Positions 16,901 to 25,424 of a stretch of 64,000 nt of DNA are shown in pieces. Source of the stretch: Alphaproteobacteria bacterium (GTDB lineage: Bacteria > Pseudomonadota > Alphaproteobacteria > Caulobacterales > Caulobacteraceae); contig JAHJOK010000056.1 in assembly GCA_018820205.1 (NCBI GenBank), positions 1-64,000 on the forward strand, given 5' to 3'. The notes under the pieces were generated by a model. That model was not told where the DNA came from and did no database searches. It worked only from the letters and a program-made list of their open reading frames with translations. A program made the translations under genes and the position numbers. The stretch's first letter is position 1; every line of letters begins with the position of its first letter.

Positions 16901-18836
16901 AGACGGCCGAGAAGGCCGCCTCGAACGGCGCCTTGACGTCGGCGAAGGCGATCGCCGCGCCGCGCGGATCCTCCAGCAGGAACTCGTGGACGTGAAACTC
17001 CTGCAGCGTTCCCGAATGGGCCGCCGGCCGGATCGTGTGGTTGAATTCCTCGAGCGTCTTCAGGCCCATGTCGGCCAGGATCGGCAGGACGTCGGACAGC
17101 GGCACCGCGCCGCCGCGATGATAGAGTTTGAACCGCAGCTGCAGGGGGGAATCGTCCACCGCCCGGAAGGCGCGCACCGCCACCGGCTCGCCGTCGCCGG
17201 CCTCGCCGGTGGCGTTCAGGCGGTCGATCTCCTGCAGATCCGCAACCGCCTCGGTCGCGTCGTAGCGATCGCGATAGCCGGGCGCGAAGGCCTCGGCCCA
17301 GCGCTGGCTCATGGCCCCGATCTGGTTGTCGTCGACATCGGCGGCGCGCAACGCCGTCTCGAACCGGTCGATCCAGCTGCGGCCGGCCTCGGCCACCTCG
17401 GCCTCCAACATCTTGGGGTTCGGCGTCGGATGGTCGCCGGGGGCCACGCCGATGATGTAGTGAATCCGCACCAGGGGGGCGTCCGACAGCTGCGGATACC
17501 AGGCCGAAAGCCGTCCGCCCCAGGCCTTCGCCAGGATGCGGCCGATCCGCTCGCGCACGCCGGCGTCGAACCGTTCGCGCGGCACGAAGGCCAGGACCGA
17601 GACGAACCGGTCGAACGGATCCTTGCGCGTGAAGATCTTGATCCGCGGGCGGTCGTACAGGTGCAGGATGCCGAGCGCGATCTCCAGCAGCTCGTCCTCG
17701 GTGATCTGGAAGAGCTCGTCCCGGGGATAGTTCTCCAGGATGTTCTTCAACCGCTTCTCGTTGTGGCTGCCGGGCGTCTTGGCGGCCCGGGTCAGGGCGT
17801 TGGCGACCTTGCGGCGGATCAGGGGCACCTGGGAGGCGGCGCGGTCATAGGCCTCGGCGGTGAACAGGCCGACGAAGCGGGTCTCGCCCGACGGCCGGCC
17901 GTCCTCGCCGTACCGCTTGACCCCGACGTAATCCATATAGGCGCGGCGATGCACGCGGCTGCGCAGATTGGCCTTGGCCACGGTGACCGGCTCCGACAGG
18001 TCCATCTGCCGCTTCATCTGGGCGGTCAGGACGGCCGGCTCCGAGGCCCGACGCAGCACGGTCCGGGCCGGGTCGCGCAGAACGCCCACGCCCTCCGCCG
18101 ACAGGTCCAGCGGCGCCTCGGCCGCATAGCCGCCGTCCGGCGTGCGCGGATAGTCATAGTCGCGGGCGCCCAGGAAGACGAAATGGTCGTCGTTCAGCCA
18201 GCGCAGGAAGGCCAGGTTCTCGGCCACCACCTCGGGGTCGATGCCGCCGGGGCAGGCCTCCAGATGGGCGACGGACTGCGCCATCAGGTCGCTCATGGCG
18301 CGGAAATCGCCCACCGCCGCATGAACGTCGGCCAGGGCGTCTTCGACCTCGCCCTTGAGGGCTTCGCGACGCTCGGGCGGCAGGGGATCCAGCACGACCA
18401 GGATCAGGGATTCGCGCGCATCGCCGATGTTCGCCACATCCAGGACCGGATGGAACAGGGCCCGCACCGAGACGCCGGCGTCGGCCAGTTCGCCCATCAC
18501 GCTGTCGACGAGGAAAGGCCGGTCGTCCTGAACGATCTGGAGCAGGTCGTAGGGGGTGGCCCGGCCCCCGGCGCCGGTCAGGGGCTGAACCAGAACCTGC
18601 GGCGCGTCACCCGGTTTGCGTTGTTCGGCCCAGCGCCAGGCGTCGGCCAGCAGCGTGCCGAGGTCGGCGGAATCGAGTTCAGGCGTTTCGTCCTCTGCGT
18701 AGTCCTCGTGGGCCTGGGCGAGGAACGACTGCTCTCGTTCATCCGGCCCGCCGCCTTCGCCCATCGCCTTTCCGAAGGCCTTCTGCAGCGCCTCCGGGCT
18801 TGAGAATTTGGCCTGGGAGCGGATTTCGCCGGACAT
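13935..18836 (-). CDS. gdhZ: NAD-specific glutamate dehydrogenase, large (about 180 kDa) type
   Basis: Oxidatively deaminates glutamate to 2-oxoglutarate with NAD+. It is 1633 aa from ATG 18836 (MSGEIRSQAKFSSPEALQKA), the normal size of the giant family. The long N-terminal region carries ACT-like regulatory segments. The catalytic core is around residues 800-1000 with RGGLRWSDRRDDFRTE and VIVPVGSKGGFF (catalytic Lys), followed by a Rossmann segment GVGDMSGDVFGNGML and a helical C-terminus. In Caulobacter the orthologous GdhZ also stimulates FtsZ GTPase and disassembly, linking glutamate use to division; that role here is inferred. It is transcribed with the usp gene. Confidence 0.96.
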   Translation of the reverse strand: MSGEIRSQAKFSSPEALQKAFGKAMGEGGGPDEREQSFLAQAHEDYAEDETPELDSADLGTLLADAWRWAEQRKPGDAPQVLVQPLTGAGGRATPYDLLQIVQDDRPFLVDSVMGELADAGVSVRALFHPVLDVANIGDARESLILVVLDPLPPERREALKGEVEDALADVHAAVGDFRAMSDLMAQSVAHLEACPGGIDPEVVAENLAFLRWLNDDHFVFLGARDYDYPRTPDGGYAAEAPLDLSAEGVGVLRDPARTVLRRASEPAVLTAQMKRQMDLSEPVTVAKANLRSRVHRRAYMDYVGVKRYGEDGRPSGETRFVGLFTAEAYDRAASQVPLIRRKVANALTRAAKTPGSHNEKRLKNILENYPRDELFQITEDELLEIALGILHLYDRPRIKIFTRKDPFDRFVSVLAFVPRERFDAGVRERIGRILAKAWGGRLSAWYPQLSDAPLVRIHYIIGVAPGDHPTPNPKMLEAEVAEAGRSWIDRFETALRAADVDDNQIGAMSQRWAEAFAPGYRDRYDATEAVADLQEIDRLNATGEAGDGEPVAVRAFRAVDDSPLQLRFKLYHRGGAVPLSDVLPILADMGLKTLEEFNHTIRPAAHSGTLQEFHVHEFLLEDPRGAAIAFADVKAPFEAAFSAVWTGQTESDGFNRLVLELGVGWREAALIRTLARYRQQTGLDPSQAVQEEALRDYPAVARALLSQFACKFDPAHGGSAEDRAAACGELSDKITGLLMEVKSLDHDRALRRMAELIGAIKRTNYYQAAEGGGVKPHISIKIASRELEDLPLPKPYREIFVWAPHIEGVHLRFGPVARGGLRWSDRRDDFRTEVLGLVKAQQVKNAVIVPVGSKGGFFPRHLSAIVRAGGDRDAQQAEAIRAYKTFLSGLLDITDNIAADGAVVHPDNVIAFEGDDPYLVVAADKGTATFSDIANGVSADYGFWLDDAFASGGSVGYDHKAMGITARGAWEAVKRHFREMGKDIQSEPFTVVGVGDMSGDVFGNGMLLSKATKLVAAFDHRDIFIDPTPDPATSWAERNRMFQLPRSSWQDYDKALISAGGGVFSRSAKSIDLSPEIKALLEISDDSLDPVSLIRAILRAPAELLYLGGIGTYVKSAAETDAQVGDKGTDALRINADELRVKVVGEGANLGLTQAGRIAYAAGGGRINTDAIDNSAGVDTSDHEVNIKILIGSAVTNGVLPLEERVPLLASMTDEVGLKVLAHNYDQTLALTLKQAEGVAGLDGQQRFMQSLVARGKLDRKVEGLPGDIRIGEMKAAVLAMTRPELAVLLAYSKLELSEEIVASRAPEDPFFEETLVRYFPQPLARFEDQMKGHRLRREIVATVLCNEIVNMAGATFPDRLRAAAGCDTTALVIAFEAARRVFRLDEAWDAVNALDLKIPAETQTALYTEVATVLRRQTFWLARRAEREGATVQGLIEAYRPAADALRQEGGGVLSRFEQGRLADRLKRFADMGVGETLAQTIAMLRPLVATADIGDLATEARAGGVDWSEPRMARLYHQVGAAFDFDRLRAAAGAVPSGDRFDRLAVRRLIEDLMAEQVVLTRAVAAASDPAVGDSEGTAEAAVDAWIGPRLAVVEGVRAAVDEIEASGAGWTFAKLTIANGQIRSVVGSA

Positions 18837-18962
18837 GGGCAGGTCTCGAAAGGCGCGGCCGTGGCCGCCGGGGTCTGGACCGGGCATCGTCGGTCTTGCC
18901 GACCGCGCGCGCCCCGTCCCTATCCGCTGGATAGGCCGACCATCGCGCCTCGGGAAGGCCGG

Positions 18963-19000
18963 AAACGACAAACGCCGGGTCCTGTCTCCAGAACCCGGCG
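18963..19000 (-). terminator. Rho-independent terminator of the outer-membrane protein gene
   Basis: Minus-strand stem CGCCGGGT/ACCCGGCG (18973-18980 with 18993-19000), then TTTGTCGTTT. It begins 32 nt past the stop of the outer-membrane protein gene and ahead of gdhZ, separating the two transcripts. Confidence 0.7.
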
Positions 19001-19031
19001 CCTGATCGCCGTTCAGTGATCCGAAAGGATC

Positions 19032-19892
19032 CTAGAAACGGTAGTTCATGCCGACGCGGAACGCGTGCAGGCCGAAACGGCCGTTCGAGCGGGTCATGTC
19101 TGTGCCGGTCGTGTTCGGAGCCAGCACGAACGGGTTGTTGGCGGGGGCGACGCCCCGGCCGACCCGGATGTTGAAGTCCGGCGCTTCCAGCGAGGTGTAA
19201 AGGTACTCGCCGGTCACGCTCAGGTTCGGGGCCAGCATATATTCCACGCCGCCGCCGGCCTGGTAGCCGTTAGCCTCGTCGTCGTCGGTGGTGGCGGTGA
19301 AGCTGTTGGCGCCGTTCGAGGTGTAGAACTGGCTGGACATGTCGCCCATCGCGCCGCCGCCCGTGGCGTAGAACAGGGCCGGGCCGTAGGCGTAGCCGAC
19401 GCGGGCGCGCAGGGCGGCCAGATTGTCCAGCTTGCGCTCGAACGTGTAGGAGGCCGGCGTGGTCGAGTACGACGTCACGGTGTCCTCGGCGCCGCTGAAG
19501 GCCGAATATTCGGCCACGGCGCCGACCACGAACGAGCCGAACTGGAAGTCCCAGCCGGCGCGAACGCCGCCCTCGGCGCCGTCGGAATCGCCGTCGCAGC
19601 CCGCAGTGGGAACGTTGCCGTTCGGCGAGCCGCCGCACGAGCCGGGGCTGAAGGCGTCGGCGCCGCCCGCCGTGGTGACCGGATCACCGAAATTTCCGTC
19701 CAGGTTGCGGTCGAAACGCAGGAACTCGTCTTCCTGGTCGTTGGTGTTGGTGCTGCTGCCGTAGACGCCGACATAGGGGCCGGACCAGTCGGGGGTCGCA
19801 TCCCAGTTCGGCATCCAGCTTTGAGCCATGGCCGGCGCGGCGACGCTTGTCAGCAGCATCGCGGCGGCCGTGGCGGAGAGAATCTTGATCAT
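19032..19892 (-). CDS. Outer-membrane beta-barrel protein (Omp25/OmpA-like porin family)
   Basis: A 286-aa exported protein. The signal peptide is cleaved after AAPAMA, followed by [12 protein letters not shown], a typical start of small alphaproteobacterial barrels. Alternating hydrophobic strands ([38 protein letters not shown]) lead to the C-terminal aromatic motif RVGMNYRF. A long acidic loop containing two Cys ([17 protein letters not shown]) probably faces outside. Start ATG 19892 has AGGGA upstream. Pore or structural function cannot be distinguished. Confidence 0.88.
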   Translation of the reverse strand: MIKILSATAAAMLLTSVAAPAMAQSWMPNWDATPDWSGPYVGVYGSSTNTNDQEDEFLRFDRNLDGNFGDPVTTAGGADAFSPGSCGGSPNGNVPTAGCDGDSDGAEGGVRAGWDFQFGSFVVGAVAEYSAFSGAEDTVTSYSTTPASYTFERKLDNLAALRARVGYAYGPALFYATGGGAMGDMSSQFYTSNGANSFTATTDDDEANGYQAGGGVEYMLAPNLSVTGEYLYTSLEAPDFNIRVGRGVAPANNPFVLAPNTTGTDMTRSNGRFGLHAFRVGMNYRF

Positions 19893-20057
19893 GTGTCCCT
19901 GTCCTTGAAATTCGTGTGTCTGCCGCTGTCGCGACAGCCGCCCTTCCGGTCGAGCTAACGGGAGGAACGCGAGGCCGTTCCCGCCGGATGCGCTGCCGGA
20001 CACAACCCGGAGCATCGTGTCGCTTTCCGGCATCAGTGCCCGGACGGAGTTCGGACA

Positions 20058-20174
20058 AGGAAAAGGCCGCCGGACGGGCGTCCGGCGGCCTCTCTTGGAC
20101 CGGCGCTGGAGGGGGGGGTGGGCGCCGGTCTATGCCGTCGCGGCCGGGAGGGGGAGGGGTGGCCGCGACGTCTG
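20058..20174 (-). ncRNA. Candidate anti-Shine-Dalgarno small RNA (CcsR/cuckoo-like)
   Basis: The minus strand forms three successive hairpins. First is a 10-bp stem (20161-20170 with 20136-20145) with the 15-nt loop ACCCCTCCCCCTCCC. Second is a 9-bp stem (20122-20130 with 20098-20106) with the 15-nt loop CCACCCCCCCCTCCA. Third is an 11-bp terminator stem with a GCCC loop followed by TTTTCC. A sigma32-like promoter ends about 10 nt before the first stem. Two hairpins exposing CCUCC loops before a terminator is the layout described for alphaproteobacterial CcsR/cuckoo sRNAs, which pair with ribosome-binding sites. Family membership is inferred and expression untested. Confidence 0.65.
20064..20090 (-). 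terminator. Strong terminator hairpin
   Basis: A perfect 11-bp inverted repeat GGCCGCCGGAC/GTCCGGCGGCC with a 4-nt loop, followed on the minus strand by TTTTCCTT. It ends the candidate sRNA and may also end the permease transcript. Confidence 0.75.
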
Positions 20175-20180
20175 ACACCC

Positions 20181-20208
20181 AGATGGGGGCCCGCGCGTCC
20201 GCTTCAAG
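20181..20208 (-). promoter_or_regulatory. Putative sigma32 (RpoH) promoter of the candidate sRNA
   Basis: On the minus strand CTTGAAG (20208-20202) and CCCCATCT (20188-20181) are separated by 13 nt. This fits the E. coli sigma32 consensus CTTGAAA-N11-15-CCCCATnT with one mismatch. The predicted start, near 20174, falls just ahead of the first hairpin. Confidence 0.55.
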
Positions 20209-20218
20209 AGCCCTGTCG

Positions 20219-21367
20219 TCAGGCCTCGGCGGCGTCGGCACGCGGCGGTTTGACGCGGGAGGGCCGGCGAGTCTTCGCGCCCGGCTTCTTGGAGGACTCG
20301 TCCTCGTCAGCATAGGGCTCTCCATCGCCGGACAGCAGAATGGCGATCCACATCGATCCCTTGAACTCGGCCAGGATCGCCATGGCCATCACCGCCAGCG
20401 GCGTCGACAGGAACATGCCGACCACGCCCCACATCTTGCCCCACAGGGCCAGGGCCAGAAGCACGGCGACCGGATCGATGTTCTGGTTGTCGCCCTGCAT
20501 GCGCGGCTGGATGGCGTTGCCGACCACGAACAGGATCAGTTGCAGCCCCACCAGCAGGATCAGCGCCGGCCAGTAGGTCGGAAACTGCACCAAGGCGAAC
20601 AGGGGCGGCGCCAGGCCCGCGACGGCGCCGCCCAGCACCGGGATGAAACCCACCACGAAGATAAGAAAGGTCCAGAACTCGGCGTTCTGAAGGCCCACCA
20701 GCCGCATCAGGATCCAGGCGGCGGCGCAGATGATCGCCCCGGTGACGGTCTGGACATACAGATACCCCTCGACCCCGCCCCGCACGCGCAGGAACACCTC
20801 GCGCGCCTCCGAGCGGGATTCGCGCTCGGGGAACAGATTGACCAGCTTTCGGCGAAAGCCCGCCTGGGCCGCGATCAGGAAGCCCAGATAGACCATGACG
20901 AAGAAGGCCCCCGACACCACGCCCTGCATCTGGAAGGCCAGGGTGGTCAGATAGCCCCGGATGTCGGCGCCGGCGATCAGCTCCTGGGCCGTCGGCGGCG
21001 TCTGCATCCCGAACAGGCCCGCCACGTCGGCGATGATGGCGTCGATCCGGGGCCCGATCCCGCGCGACACCCCCGTCGCGTCCGAGACGAACCCGGCCGC
21101 GCCGTCGACGATGAACGCTATGGACAGAAGGAAGGCCAGCACGACCAGCACCAGGGCGGCGACCCCGGCCCAGTGGTCCGGCAGCCGCGTGCGGCGCTCG
21201 ATGAACCGCTTCACCCCGTCGATCATGATCAACAGGAAGATGGCCATCGCCAGGGGGGTCAGGATGTCCCGCAGCCAGTAGAGGGCCGCGCCCCCGGCCA
21301 CCACCGCGATGGTCACCAGGGCGTTGCGGGCCACGGTCGAGGTCGGAACGGCGATCGGCGATTTCAT
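20219..21367 (-). CDS. AI-2E family (PerM/YdiK-like) membrane transporter
   Basis: A 382-aa polytopic inner-membrane protein from ATG 21367. Two or three N-terminal membrane segments ([40 protein letters not shown]) precede a soluble middle segment. The conserved C-terminal cluster of membrane helices includes [20 protein letters not shown] and [20 protein letters not shown], hallmark motifs of the AI-2E exporter superfamily. The charged tail ends in [16 protein letters not shown]. Substrate is unknown; family members range from autoinducer exporters to ion antiporters. It diverges from the ATPase gene at 21467. Confidence 0.9.
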   Translation of the reverse strand: MKSPIAVPTSTVARNALVTIAVVAGGAALYWLRDILTPLAMAIFLLIMIDGVKRFIERRTRLPDHWAGVAALVLVVLAFLLSIAFIVDGAAGFVSDATGVSRGIGPRIDAIIADVAGLFGMQTPPTAQELIAGADIRGYLTTLAFQMQGVVSGAFFVMVYLGFLIAAQAGFRRKLVNLFPERESRSEAREVFLRVRGGVEGYLYVQTVTGAIICAAAWILMRLVGLQNAEFWTFLIFVVGFIPVLGGAVAGLAPPLFALVQFPTYWPALILLVGLQLILFVVGNAIQPRMQGDNQNIDPVAVLLALALWGKMWGVVGMFLSTPLAVMAMAILAEFKGSMWIAILLSGDGEPYADEDESSKKPGAKTRRPSRVKPPRADAAEA

Positions 21368-21466
21368 GCCTCGACTTGTCAATGGCTGCGGGGGTCCGGT
21401 CAATCGCCGATTGGCTGGAGGTCGGCGGACGCCTCGGCTAAGCATCGGGAACACGGAGACGCCTGC

Positions 21467-22978
21467 ATGACCGATCCCGCCGCCACGCCCGGACTGTTTC
21501 TGGGCCAGTCCTCGGACGGCCCGACGCCCCAGGCCGAATTCCTGCTGTGGAACAGGGCCAACCGGCACGGGGTGATCGCCGGCGCGACCGGCACCGGCAA
21601 GACCGTCACCCTGCAGATCATGGCCCAGGGCTTTTCCGACATGGGCGTGCCGGTCTTCTGCGCGGACGTGAAGGGCGACCTGTCGGGCGTCAGCCAGGCG
21701 GGGACGCCCAATGACAAGCTGCTCACCCGCGCCGCCGGCATGGATCTGACGCTGACGCCAAGGGCCGCGCCAACCGTCTTCTGGGACCTGTATGGCCAGA
21801 AGGGTCACCCGGTCCGCGCCACGGTGTCGGAGATCGGCCCCCTGCTGATGGCGCGAATGCTGGACCTGAACGACGTCCAGGAAGGCGTCCTGACCGTGGC
21901 CTTCCATGTCGCGGACAAGGAGGGCCTGCTGATGCTGGACCTCGACGACCTGCGGTCGGTCCTGACCTATGTGGCGGAAAACGCCGCCCGCATCGGCCGC
22001 GAGGTCGGCAATGTCGCCCTCGCCTCCATCGCCGCGATCCAGCGCGGCCTGCTGCAGCTGGAACAACAGGGCGGCAAGGCCTTCTTCGGCGAACCCGCCC
22101 TGAAGCTGGAGGACATTATCCGGGTCGGGCTGGACGGAAAGGGCCAGGTCAATGTGCTGGATTCGACCCGGCTGATGTCGTCGCCACGCCTGTACGGCGC
22201 CTTTTTGTTGTGGTTGTTATCCGAGCTGTTCGAACAGCTGCCGGAAGTCGGCGACCCCGACAAGCCGCGCCTCGTCTTCTTCTTCGACGAGGCCCACCTG
22301 CTGTTCCGCGACGCCCCCCGGCCGCTGCTGGAAAAGGTCGAGCAGGTGGTGCGGCTGATCCGGTCCAAGGGCGTCGGGGTCTATTTCATCACCCAGAACC
22401 CGGCCGACATTCCCGACAGCGTCCTGTCCCAGCTGGGCAATCGCATCCAGCACGCCCTGCGCGCCTATACCCCCTCCGAACAGCGCGGGCTGAAGTCGGC
22501 GTCGGAAAGCTTCCGCGCCAATCCCGCGTTCGACACCGCCGAGGCGATCCAGGCCTTGGGCACGGGCGAGGCGCTGGTCTCGACCCTGGACGAAAAGGGC
22601 GCGCCCCGCGTGGTCGCCCGCACGATGATCCGCCCGCCCGACAGCCGCCTGGGCCCGGCCACCGACGCAGAGCGCGCCGCCGTCATGGCCGCCAGTCCGG
22701 TTCGGGGCGTCTATGACACAGTCATCGACCGCGACTCCGCCGAGGAAATCCTGGCCGCCCGCCACGCCCGGGCGGAGGCCGACGCCGCGCCGGTCGAGAA
22801 CGCCCCGAAGGGCCGCGCCCCGGCCGAGCCGAAAGCGGCGCCGAAGCCCAGGGCGCCGCGCAAGTCCACCCGCCAGACACCGCTGGAGGCCCTCACGAAA
22901 ACGGTTCTGCGCACCGCCGGCTCGACACTGACGCGTGAGCTGTTGCGGGGCGTGTTGGGTGGGCTGAAACGACGCTAG
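21467..22978 (+). CDS. HerA/FtsK-like P-loop ATPase, DUF853 family
   Basis: 503 aa from ATG 21467 with GGAG upstream. Walker A GATGTGKT lies near residue 38, and Walker B is [13 protein letters not shown] sensor-like segment [20 protein letters not shown] follows, matching the DUF853 (YjgR-type) helicase HerA-like family. The C-terminal 90 residues are Ala/Pro/Lys-rich and probably disordered, ending in a basic helix ([16 protein letters not shown]). The cellular role of this family is poorly defined; DNA translocation is inferred from the fold. Confidence 0.9.
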   Translation: MTDPAATPGLFLGQSSDGPTPQAEFLLWNRANRHGVIAGATGTGKTVTLQIMAQGFSDMGVPVFCADVKGDLSGVSQAGTPNDKLLTRAAGMDLTLTPRAAPTVFWDLYGQKGHPVRATVSEIGPLLMARMLDLNDVQEGVLTVAFHVADKEGLLMLDLDDLRSVLTYVAENAARIGREVGNVALASIAAIQRGLLQLEQQGGKAFFGEPALKLEDIIRVGLDGKGQVNVLDSTRLMSSPRLYGAFLLWLLSELFEQLPEVGDPDKPRLVFFFDEAHLLFRDAPRPLLEKVEQVVRLIRSKGVGVYFITQNPADIPDSVLSQLGNRIQHALRAYTPSEQRGLKSASESFRANPAFDTAEAIQALGTGEALVSTLDEKGAPRVVARTMIRPPDSRLGPATDAERAAVMAASPVRGVYDTVIDRDSAEEILAARHARAEADAAPVENAPKGRAPAEPKAAPKPRAPRKSTRQTPLEALTKTVLRTAGSTLTRELLRGVLGGLKRR

Positions 22979-22985
22979 GAGGCGC

Positions 22986-24074
22986 TCACCTCGGAACCAG
23001 CCGCCACATCCTGAGGGGATGGCGCACCGAGCCGGCCTCGTCGCCCGCCGCATCGCCCCGGCCCATATAGAGGTCGGCGCGTACGGGTCCGCGAATGGCC
23101 GATCCGGTGTCCAGGGCCATCACAAGTCCGGAATAGCCGTGCCGGGCGCCGACGAGGTTTCCCGCATCGGCCGATATCCAGACCAGGTCGCCATAGGTCC
23201 AGGACGCCGGATCGATGGCGATGGCGCGGCGTGCGGGCAGGGGGACGCCCGCCGCCCCGGCCGGATTACCGCCGTCGTCGGGATCCAGGGCGAAATAGAT
23301 ATAGCGGGGATTCAAGGCCGTGACGGCCCGCGCCTCGGTCCCCCGGTGCGCCGCCAGCCAGGCGCGGATCGCCTCGCCCGAGGTTCCGTTGGCCGGCAAC
23401 AGACCGCGTTCCGCCATCGGCCGGGCGATGCCGACGAACCGATGGCCGTTGTCCGCGGCATAGGCGGCGCGGGCCTTCGACCCGTCCTCGAACGTCAGAT
23501 AGCCCGAGCCCTGGATCTGCAGGAAGAACAGGTCCTCGGCCCGCATCCAGGCCAGGGGCGGCGACGACGGCGGCCCGCCCTCGATCACGGCCCGCGCGTC
23601 CAGGATCTGGCCCCGCGTCCAGCCGACGGGGCGACCCAGGACCGGCATGTCGAACTCGGCGTCCGGCGCACGGCGCGCCGAATACTCGGGTGCGAAATAG
23701 GAGGTCAGCAGGCCCGGCCGCCCGTCGCCGGTCTCCGCCTCGACCACGCCGAATCCGGCTTCGAAGAAGGCCCGCGCGGCCGAGGGCGTCACCGGGCGCG
23801 AAAGGCGCTTGATCTCCTGGGCCCGTTCGCACTGGCGGGTCGAGGCGACGTCGCGCGCCACGCGGCAGGTCTCGGCATAGGCATGGAAGGCCGCCAGATG
23901 ATCTTCGTCGGCCCAGCCGGGCAGGCTCTGCGGCCAAGGCAGGCTGGACGTCTGGACCGGCGGCGGCGACGCGGGCGGGGGGGGCGGACGGGTCGGGGCC
24001 TCCACCGTCGACGTCGCACACCCCGCCAGCAGCAGGAGCGCGCCTGCCAGGACCGGCCTCAGGGCGATTCCCAA
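22986..24074 (-). CDS. mltA: Membrane-bound lytic murein transglycosylase A
   Basis: Cleaves the MurNAc-GlcNAc bond to give 1,6-anhydro products during peptidoglycan turnover. The 362-aa outer-membrane lipoprotein has the lipobox LLAGC, a Pro-rich linker, then the MltA domain (LLTSYFAPEYSARRAPDAEF, FFLQIQGSGYLTFEDG). The C-terminal 3D domain carries the catalytic Asp region ALDTGSAIRGPVRADLYMG. It lies 13 nt downstream of the Tim44-like gene, so the two form an operon. It converges with the DUF853 gene. Confidence 0.96.
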   Translation of the reverse strand: MGIALRPVLAGALLLLAGCATSTVEAPTRPPPPPASPPPVQTSSLPWPQSLPGWADEDHLAAFHAYAETCRVARDVASTRQCERAQEIKRLSRPVTPSAARAFFEAGFGVVEAETGDGRPGLLTSYFAPEYSARRAPDAEFDMPVLGRPVGWTRGQILDARAVIEGGPPSSPPLAWMRAEDLFFLQIQGSGYLTFEDGSKARAAYAADNGHRFVGIARPMAERGLLPANGTSGEAIRAWLAAHRGTEARAVTALNPRYIYFALDPDDGGNPAGAAGVPLPARRAIAIDPASWTYGDLVWISADAGNLVGARHGYSGLVMALDTGSAIRGPVRADLYMGRGDAAGDEAGSVRHPLRMWRLVPR

Positions 24075-24087
24075 GGGGCGGCGGCCC

Positions 24088-24729
24088 CTAGGCGGACGCG
24101 GGTTCGACGCGGGCCAGCACCCAGTTCGGGTCCGTGGCGCCGAGCGAGCGTTCGAAAGTCCAGTGTTCGGCGGTGCGGCGTTCCTCGATGCGCGGCTCGG
24201 CCGGGGCGCCGGGGGTGGCTTCGGCCTCCGGCGGCAGGATTCTGGAGCGGATCTCGGACAGGAAGCGGACCTTGGCGACCGCGCGGTCGCCCTCGGCCGA
24301 GGCCAGTTCCAGGTCGGCGCGGGGCGGATGCAGGAACTCGACCTGTTCGGTCTCGCCCCGGGTCTCGCGCGCGGCGATTCCGGTTTCGAACGAGTCGAGC
24401 ACGGCCGGGGTCAGCAGCGGCTTCAGCGCCGCACGATCGCCGGCGGCATAGCCGCGCACTATGGTCTCATAGGCCTGACGCGCGCCTTCGATGAATTTGG
24501 CCGGGTCGAAGGCCGGGTCGCGGGCCCTGAGCGAGGCGGCGGCGGCCAAGGTGGCGGCGTCGAGGCCAAGCGTCTTGACGACGGGTTCGCCGCCCTCGGC
24601 CGGCAGGGCGGGCGCCTTGGCGTCTTCCTGCGGTTGGCGGCCGACCTTCTTTCCCAGCACATTGTAGAGCTGGAACAGAACGATCGCCGCAATGACGGCG
24701 AAGATCACGATCGAAAACTGTACCGGCAC
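24088..24729 (-). CDS. timA: Tim44-like domain protein TimA
   Basis: 213 aa with one N-terminal membrane anchor (IVIFAVIAAIVLFQLYNVLG), a linker, and a Tim44/calcium-uniporter-like C-terminal domain (RAALKPLLTPAVLDSFETGI; AEHWTFERSLGATDPNWVLA). Alphaproteobacterial TimA is related to mitochondrial Tim44 and is an inner-membrane protein of unclear function. Start is GTG at 24729. It is divergent from secB across about 200 nt, as is common in alphaproteobacteria. Confidence 0.92.
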   Translation of the reverse strand: MPVQFSIVIFAVIAAIVLFQLYNVLGKKVGRQPQEDAKAPALPAEGGEPVVKTLGLDAATLAAAASLRARDPAFDPAKFIEGARQAYETIVRGYAAGDRAALKPLLTPAVLDSFETGIAARETRGETEQVEFLHPPRADLELASAEGDRAVAKVRFLSEIRSRILPPEAEATPGAPAEPRIEERRTAEHWTFERSLGATDPNWVLARVEPASA

Positions 24730-24925
24730 GGGCTATCCCTGAATGGCGTCCTGCCCGCATCCCGATCGGTCGGGGCGCGGTCGGTGTGGACGATTAGGGT
24801 CTGATATAGGCGTGCGCAAGGCGCGACGCTCGCTGCGCGAGCCGCGCGCCTCCGGTTGCGACGCGATGCCGCCGGTGCTAGTCGCGCGCCTTCGCATCCC
24901 CGCCAGCTTCAACGGCCCTGTCTCC

Positions 24926-25420
24926 ATGACCGACGTCACGCCCGCCGACACCAACGGCTCCGCCCCGACCAACGCGCCTCAGGCCCCCGGATTCCGCATC
25001 CTGGCCCAGTATGTCCGCGACCTGTCGTTCGAGAACCCCAAGGCGCCCGACAGCCTGCGCATCGAGGGCAAGCCCCAGATCGACCTGGGCGTGGAGCTGA
25101 ACGCCCAGGGCCGTCCGGACGGCCTGTTCGAGGTGGACGTCAAACTGTCGATCAAGGCCTCGACCGAAACCATGCCGGTGTTCCACGTGGAACTGCTTTA
25201 CGGCGGCCTGTTCCAGCTGTCCGGCATCTCCGAGGCCGAGATCGAGCCGATGCTGCTGATCGAATGCCCGCGCTATCTATTCCCCTACGCCCGCGAGATC
25301 GTGGCCCGGGCGACGGCGGACGGCGGCTTCTATCCGCCCTTCATGATGGACCCGATCGACTTCGCCGGCATCTATACGGCGCGCCAGCAGCAGCAGGCCC
25401 AGACCGGCGGCGCGGCCTGA
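24926..25420 (+). CDS. secB: Protein-export chaperone SecB
   Basis: A cytoplasmic tetrameric chaperone that keeps preproteins unfolded and delivers them to SecA. It is 164 aa, with motifs [39 protein letters not shown] and [20 protein letters not shown] followed by FPPF-like [17 protein letters not shown] 24926 is chosen since upstream frame content is not SecB-like. It converges with dnaQ, with four bases between stops. Confidence 0.97.
   Translation: MTDVTPADTNGSAPTNAPQAPGFRILAQYVRDLSFENPKAPDSLRIEGKPQIDLGVELNAQGRPDGLFEVDVKLSIKASTETMPVFHVELLYGGLFQLSGISEAEIEPMLLIECPRYLFPYAREIVARATADGGFYPPFMMDPIDFAGIYTARQQQQAQTGGAA
25179..25194. promoter_or_regulatory. Degenerate parS-like palindrome within secB
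   Basis: TGTTCCACGTGGAACT matches parS at 13 of 16 positions and contains the 14-bp perfect palindrome GTTCCACGTGGAAC. It lies on the opposite side of the presumed origin from the strong parS sites. ParB binding is uncertain. Confidence 0.25.
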
Positions 25421-25424
25421 TCCG

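Noticed and set aside
14277..18803. A 1508-codon open frame on the plus strand opposite gdhZ
   Set aside because: It is a shadow of high-GC codon bias: no domain pattern, no ribosome-binding site logic, and the opposite strand is a complete GdhZ.
24820..24880. GC-rich hairpins upstream of secB as a riboswitch
   Set aside because: Only short self-complementary GC runs (GCTCGC/GCGAGC); no conserved riboswitch core seen.
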